NCBI GenBank assembly: GCA_045598845.1
Contig: JAZRUY010000138.1
Coordinates: forward strand, 1-9,856
Direction of reading: 5' to 3'
Length of the DNA stretch: 9,856 bases
Origin: JAZRUY01 sp045598845
GTDB lineage: Bacteria > Verrucomicrobiota > Lentisphaeria > Victivallales > Victivallaceae
A program made the position numbers and the translations under genes. Shown piece by piece: positions 5,562 through 9,856 of this stretch; positions within the stretch are counted from its first letter, which is position 1; the number at the start of each line of letters is the position of its first letter. The notes under the pieces were generated by a model that worked only from the letters and a program-made list of their open reading frames with translations, was not told the DNA's origin and ran no database searches.

Positions 5562-6790
5562 GCGGTAGCGGTTTCACATATCTGCCGGACGGTTCGATAA
5601 CCTCGGTTCCCGGATTTCTCGCCGCAGGCGTAACCGCGGGATTTAAACGCAGCGGCGCTCCGGATTTTGCATTACTTTACAGCGAAACTCCGGCCGCGTT
5701 CGCCGGAGTGTTTACCAGTTGCGTATTCGCCGCCGCACCTGTACTGCTCGACCGCAAACGGGTATTGGCCGGCGGCAAAATCCGCGCAGCGGCGATAAAT
5801 TCCGGCAATGCCAATGCCTGTACCGGAAAAAAAGGCTTGCTCAATGCCGAACGCAGTTGTGAACTGGCGGCGGAAGCACTGCATATCCGTCCTGAAGAAG
5901 TATTGGTTTCTTCCACCGGACGCATCGGCGAACAGATGCCGATGGACATCGAAGCACGCGGAATCGCATTGGCCGCCGCGGCGCTATCCGCGGACGGGGG
6001 GAATTCCGCCGCCCGGGCGATTATGACTACCGACACCGTTCCTAAAACCGCCGCTGTAAGCGTGGATATCGGAGGAGTAAAAGTAACCATAGGAGCAATG
6101 ACCAAAGGTGCCGGAATGATAAATCCTGAACTGCATGCGCCGCATGCGACTATGCTCTGTTATATAACCACAGACGCCGATGCCGACAATGCCTTGCTGC
6201 AGGAACTGCTGACAAATGGAGCGGAACAGTCCTTTAACCGGATCACAGTGGACGGCGACATGAGTACCAATGACACTGTGGTGATCATGGCCAACGGCCG
6301 ATCCGGAATCCGGTTGCAGCCCGGGACTCCGGAAACCGTAATCTTCAAAGAGGCGCTGACTGATTTGATGGGGAGATTGGCACGCTCCATGGTGCGCGAC
6401 GGCGAAGGCGCGACTAAGTTCGTGACGGTGAAAATCGTCCATGCCGCTTCTGAAAATGACGCGAAACGGCTGGCGGAGTCAGTAGCCAATTCCCTGCTCT
6501 GTAAAACCGCCTGGTTCGGAAACGATCCCAACTGGGGACGTGTAGTGGCCGCGCTGGGCTATGCCGGAGTGGAATTCGATCCGGATAAAGTGGATGTGAT
6601 GTACGACGATATTCCGGTGGTGAAAAACGGCGGCGATGCCGGAACCGCGGAAAGCATTTTGGCGGAAATAGTTAAAAAAAGCGAATTTACCGTACTCGCC
6701 GATATGCATGCCGGTGCGGCGGAATATTTTGTCTGGACATCCGATATTTCCCATGAATATGTTACAATCAATGCAGATTACCATACCTGA
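5558..6790 (+). CDS. argJ: ArgJ: glutamate N-acetyltransferase / amino-acid acetyltransferase
   Basis: ArgJ moves the acetyl group from N-acetylornithine to glutamate, recycling it in arginine synthesis. Some members also acetylate glutamate from acetyl-CoA; the sequence alone does not settle which type this is. The 410-residue proprotein has the family length (about 400). It cleaves itself between A197 and T198 (H-A-T-M-L), and T198 becomes the N-terminal nucleophile of the beta chain. The oxyanion-hole pair T120-G121 sits in S-S-T-G-R-I-G. The K-G-A-G-M-I block (183-188) and the C-terminal I-N-A-D-Y-x-T are classic. Between G-M-I-N-P and A-T-M-L there are six residues (ELHAPH) where the usual pattern has two (N-M), apparently a four-residue insertion next to the cleavage site. 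It overlaps queF by 4 nt and purQ follows after 47 nt. Confidence 0.97.
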   Translation: MSGSGFTYLPDGSITSVPGFLAAGVTAGFKRSGAPDFALLYSETPAAFAGVFTSCVFAAAPVLLDRKRVLAGGKIRAAAINSGNANACTGKKGLLNAERSCELAAEALHIRPEEVLVSSTGRIGEQMPMDIEARGIALAAAALSADGGNSAARAIMTTDTVPKTAAVSVDIGGVKVTIGAMTKGAGMINPELHAPHATMLCYITTDADADNALLQELLTNGAEQSFNRITVDGDMSTNDTVVIMANGRSGIRLQPGTPETVIFKEALTDLMGRLARSMVRDGEGATKFVTVKIVHAASENDAKRLAESVANSLLCKTAWFGNDPNWGRVVAALGYAGVEFDPDKVDVMYDDIPVVKNGGDAGTAESILAEIVKKSEFTVLADMHAGAAEYFVWTSDISHEYVTINADYHT

Positions 6791-6837
6791 TTCCGCAATA
6801 AACCGCGGCCAGAAATAAACTAAACGGAGCTGTCAAT

Positions 6838-7647
6838 ATGAAAAAATCCGACGTCAAGGTTCTAGTGATAACCGGATTCGGTCTCAATTGTGAAAACGAA
6901 ACCGCCGCCGCCTGCCGTCTTGCCGGAGCCAATCCTGAACTGGTGCATTTGAACGACCTGATTGCCGGCAAACACCGGCTGGACGAATACCATTTTCTGA
7001 CTTTCATCGGCGGATTCAGCTTCGGAGACCACCTCGGGTCCGGCACCGTCTTCGCCAACCGGGTAAAATTCCGGTTGCGGGACCAGTTGGAAAAATTCAT
7101 CGCCGACGGGAAACTGATTATAGGTATATGCAACGGATTCCAGACGCTTACCCGTCTGGGCATGGTTCCGGCGCTGGACGGCGATTATTTCACCCAAACC
7201 GCCGCGTTGGCACACAATGACAGCGGAGTATTCCGCGATGACTGGTGCACTTTGAAAGCCGACCCGGAATCGCCGTGCGTATTCACCCGCGGCATCGGTA
7301 AAGTGCGTTTGCCGCTCCGCCACGGCGAGGGAAAATTCGTCGCCGATGACACGGTGATGAACGAAATCGAACGCCGCCATCTCGCCGCGGTCAAATATGT
7401 AAATCCGGACGGAACACCGGCAGACGGAAAATTTCCGGTAAATCCGAACGGAGCGCTGCGCGACATCGCGGGCATCTGCGATCCCACCGGAAGAGTGTTC
7501 GGACTGATGCCGCACCCGGAGGCATTCCTTTCACCCTACAATGCTCCGGACTGGACCGCCCGCAAGGCGGACGGCAACCTTCCCGCGGAAGGCGAGGGTG
7601 CGGTATTCTTCCGTAACGCGGTGGATTATCTGGCGGAAAATTTCTGA
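6838..7647 (+). CDS. purQ: Phosphoribosylformylglycinamidine synthase glutaminase subunit PurQ
   Basis: PurQ is a class I glutamine amidotransferase that makes ammonia from glutamine. The ammonia is used by PurL (with PurS) to convert FGAR to FGAM, the fourth step of purine synthesis, in the cytoplasm. The catalytic triad is visible: Cys98 in G-I-C-N-G-F-Q, and His226 and Glu228 in M-P-H-P-E. The N-terminal G-F-G-L-N-C-E and the G-G-F-S-F-G-D-H-L-G-S-G block (58-69) are PurQ hallmarks. At 269 residues it is about 40 longer than Bacillus PurQ (227). The extra length includes the stretch around 190-205 and the segment after the PHPE motif, and resembles the glutaminase domain fused to large PurL enzymes. 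Here it is a separate gene. GGAG at 6826-6829, 8 nt before the ATG, supports the start. No purL or purS is in the window. Confidence 0.93.
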   Translation: MKKSDVKVLVITGFGLNCENETAAACRLAGANPELVHLNDLIAGKHRLDEYHFLTFIGGFSFGDHLGSGTVFANRVKFRLRDQLEKFIADGKLIIGICNGFQTLTRLGMVPALDGDYFTQTAALAHNDSGVFRDDWCTLKADPESPCVFTRGIGKVRLPLRHGEGKFVADDTVMNEIERRHLAAVKYVNPDGTPADGKFPVNPNGALRDIAGICDPTGRVFGLMPHPEAFLSPYNAPDWTARKADGNLPAEGEGAVFFRNAVDYLAENF

Positions 7648-7679
7648 GTTCCCTTATTTATTCAAAAGAGGATACGCAG

Positions 7680-9856
7680 ATGCGGAAAATATTGTTTTTG
7701 TCCGGATTATTAAGCATTTTTCTCCCGCTTGCCGCAGAACAGGTTTCTTTTGACAAAATGATTCGGCTGCAAAACGGAATTCATGACATCCGTGAGGAAA
7801 ACGGACACCGCATCTACAAATTCACCGGCGGAGTTCCGCAGAGCGATAATACTTTCGGCGCAAAAACCGATTTGAGCGAGCAGATGCGCAAATATGCCGG
7901 GCAATATGTCAGAATGCAGATAAAAATGCGGAGTTCTGAAGTTTCACGGGCGCGGCTGAACTGCAACGGCATCAAGTTTATGATCCATCAGATCGCGCCG
8001 GACGGCACGGAGAGCTACCCGTCGCCTAAATACGAGTTGTACGGCACATATTCCGAGTGGACGAATCTCGTCATGCATTTCAAAGTAATGGATAATTACG
8101 GGCAAATAGATTTACTGCTCGGGCTGCAGGACAGCGGCGGCACCGTGGAATTCGACTTGGATTCCTGTACTGTCGAACCTGATTCAGGATTATGCGCCCG
8201 TTCCTGGGATGAATGGTCCGGCGAAGGCAAATACGGTTTTCAAATAAAAAGTCCGGATTCAGAACAGATACGAATGGAAACGTCCGCCTCTGCCCCGTCC
8301 GGTTCGGTTTCAATTGACATCGCCCCCGTTTTGCGCGGATCCGCCGGCAAGCAGATTATCATTTCCATACCGCTGGTTTATACAGGGGAACAGTCGGCGG
8401 ATCTGAATGCCGGAGCAAAAATGCGGCTGAGCATCAACGGCAACAGCATCGCTGACAGCGGAGCGGAATCCCGGCCGACCGACCCGGGAAAACAGGCGAT
8501 GCTGAGTTTGATCACACCGAAACTGCCGGCGGAAATAAAAAATGCCAAATTGACGCTGGCGGTAGAGCGTTGCGCCGCGACTGCGGATTTTTTGATCAGC
8601 GGGTTTACAGTAGTTGAAGCGCCTGAACTGCTGGCGCACGAAAAACTGAAACTCGGAAGCGGCGCACGGCTTGTGTACAATACTCAAAGTGTTTTTATAA
8701 ATGAATTAGTGAGCTCAGCTTCGCCGCAATCTTCGGCAAGACTGGATATCACCGAGATTGCGCTGCCGTTTGCCGGGAAGGAGTTTTCCGGTTACATTCC
8801 GATTTCATCCTGGACCATCCGCCCGGAAACAAATGGCGACGGGATAACGGCGGAACTGGTGGCCGTCGGTGAAAACGGCGCCGAAATCCGGGTCAAACAC
8901 GAGTCCTTGTATGACGGAAGCGGCCGGGAGCGCAATCTGTATTTTGCCGTCCGCCGTCTGCCGGAGCAATTAAAGCAAGTCTATCTCGATTTCAGTCTCC
9001 GCGGCCGCAAGAATGCCTGTGCGCTGTTCATGCTTGACAAAATGCGCTTTGACGGGATGCCGACCGCCGCCTTAACCATGCCGGAGAACGGGAAAGTGCG
9101 CTGGCGGTATCTGAGCGATGCCTATTCCACAGGCGACAGCGCAACGGACAATACCAACCGGGAGGAACAGCTTTGCCTGACCATCTCAGGTAGCGCCGCC
9201 GGGGAAACCGCGCATTTCGACATCGGCGACCGGCTTGATTCTTTCCGCGGAAAAAATATAGGAATACAGATACGGTGCAAGTGCGCCTCCGGACGGTTGC
9301 GGATGTGTTTCCGTTCGTCATCCGGAGACAATGCCGTCCGCAGGGATGTGCTGGCGGTAACGGACGGCAAAAACCGTGGCTGGCAGACTGCCCTGTTTCC
9401 GGTCGGCGTACTGCCGCGGGAAATCGTTTCCGCCGGGCTGGATTTCGTCATCGCCGACAAGGGCGGCAATGCGGATATCGATCTGGCCTCCTTTACTGTA
9501 TGTGATTTTCAGGTTGACCGCCCTGACGAAGGAGATGCGGAAATCAGTTACAGCGATGCGGTATACCGTGCCGGAAGAATGCGCGGAGTAGCCTTGTCCG
9601 CGCCGGAAATTTCCGAGGATAATTTCAAGTTGCTCCGCAAACGCAATGCGGGTGCCGCGCGTTGCCGGCTTTGCCCGGACAATTCCGCTCCTGCGGATAT
9701 TTCCGGATTCAAATCCGCGGTGGAGAGGGAATTACCGGCACTGGACCGGGCATTGAAACTGGGTGAGAAATACGGAATAAAAATCATTCCGGCACTGGAG
9801 TCTTTTCCGGGCGGACGGAATTCAACCGGCGAATTGCGAATGTTGAAAGACGAAGC
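7680..9856 (+). CDS. Large secreted multi-domain protein, probable cellulase-superfamily glycoside hydrolase, C-terminus off the right edge
   Basis: The frame is open from the ATG at 7680 to the last base: 725 complete codons and no stop. AAGAGGA (7666-7672) lies 7 nt before the ATG. A signal peptide is clear: Arg-Lys at 2-3, hydrophobic 4-17, cleavage after L-A-A (19/20). The exported part seems to hold four beta-rich stretches, at about 20-170, 175-315, 316-470 and 472-625. The first ends in a G-L-Q-D-S-G-G-T-V-E-F-D pattern like carbohydrate-binding jelly rolls. From about residue 634 the style changes: an E-D-N-F-K-L-L-R-K-R helix, A-A-R-C-R-L, then L-D-R-A-L-K-L-G-E-K-Y-G-I and P-G-G-R at 710-713. 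This resembles the first strands of a GH5-type TIM barrel (PF00150-like). The catalytic glutamates would be outside the window. The open frame and export are certain; glycoside hydrolase is an inference. It follows purQ by 32 nt. Confidence 0.85.
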   Translation, partial: MRKILFLSGLLSIFLPLAAEQVSFDKMIRLQNGIHDIREENGHRIYKFTGGVPQSDNTFGAKTDLSEQMRKYAGQYVRMQIKMRSSEVSRARLNCNGIKFMIHQIAPDGTESYPSPKYELYGTYSEWTNLVMHFKVMDNYGQIDLLLGLQDSGGTVEFDLDSCTVEPDSGLCARSWDEWSGEGKYGFQIKSPDSEQIRMETSASAPSGSVSIDIAPVLRGSAGKQIIISIPLVYTGEQSADLNAGAKMRLSINGNSIADSGAESRPTDPGKQAMLSLITPKLPAEIKNAKLTLAVERCAATADFLISGFTVVEAPELLAHEKLKLGSGARLVYNTQSVFINELVSSASPQSSARLDITEIALPFAGKEFSGYIPISSWTIRPETNGDGITAELVAVGENGAEIRVKHESLYDGSGRERNLYFAVRRLPEQLKQVYLDFSLRGRKNACALFMLDKMRFDGMPTAALTMPENGKVRWRYLSDAYSTGDSATDNTNREEQLCLTISGSAAGETAHFDIGDRLDSFRGKNIGIQIRCKCASGRLRMCFRSSSGDNAVRRDVLAVTDGKNRGWQTALFPVGVLPREIVSAGLDFVIADKGGNADIDLASFTVCDFQVDRPDEGDAEISYSDAVYRAGRMRGVALSAPEISEDNFKLLRKRNAGAARCRLCPDNSAPADISGFKSAVERELPALDRALKLGEKYGIKIIPALESFPGGRNSTGELRMLKDE

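Noticed and set aside
6862..7515. Minus-strand open frame (217 codons) opposite purQ
   Set aside because: It is a shadow of purQ, whose catalytic Cys, His and Glu are all in the plus frame.
1..9856. tRNA, rRNA, CRISPR array or insertion sequence
   Set aside because: I saw no cloverleaf with CCA-type end, no regularly spaced direct repeats and no transposase frame or terminal inverted repeats on either strand.

Overview
This 9.86 kb window reads as ordinary bacterial chromosome. It holds ten protein-coding genes, two of them cut by the window edges. There is no RNA gene, insertion sequence or CRISPR array. The best lineage guess is Lentisphaerota (Victivallis-like), or otherwise a related Verrucomicrobiota-type lineage. 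The guess rests on a small secreted protein that looks like the exosortase-associated TIGR04073 family, on a large secreted protein with several beta-domains leading into what looks like a glycoside hydrolase barrel, and on the gene style (about half G+C, many CCGGAA/TTCCGG words). This is inference and no marker gene is present.

Layout, left to right. (1) A minus-strand gene for a membrane-anchored protein with a long acidic Ser/Pro-rich linker runs off the left edge (1-431). It diverges from uvrB (681-2714, +), the damage-recognition helicase of nucleotide excision repair. (2) uvrB converges, with only 10 nt between stop codons, on a TtcA-like tRNA 2-thiolation enzyme (2725-3477, -). (3) Divergent from ttcA is a two-gene unit: an orphan single-domain response regulator (3561-3968, +) and a small HNH nuclease (3988-4302, +). 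(4) A self-contained minus-strand unit follows, the TIGR04073-like secreted protein (4428-4892), with a good promoter and a clear intrinsic terminator. (5) A plus-strand run fills the rest: queF (5130-5561), argJ (5558-6790, 4-nt overlap with queF), purQ (6838-7647) and a large secreted protein (7680 to the right edge) that is still open at residue 725.

The run in (5) mixes queuosine, arginine and purine biosynthesis with a secreted carbohydrate-active-type enzyme. Co-transcription is suggested by short gaps and good ribosome binding sites, but there is no shared pathway. The regions between genes are more informative than usual. Four of them carry sigma70-type promoters with the same TATATT -10 hexamer, two of these with an identical TTGAAA -35 and 17-nt spacer. 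Nested inverted repeats sit over one of these promoters.

I found no clear undescribed defence or mobile system. The points most worth a second look are the truncated secreted protein, the nested repeats at 4958-4997, the orphan receiver plus HNH pair, and an apparent insertion beside the self-cleavage site of ArgJ.
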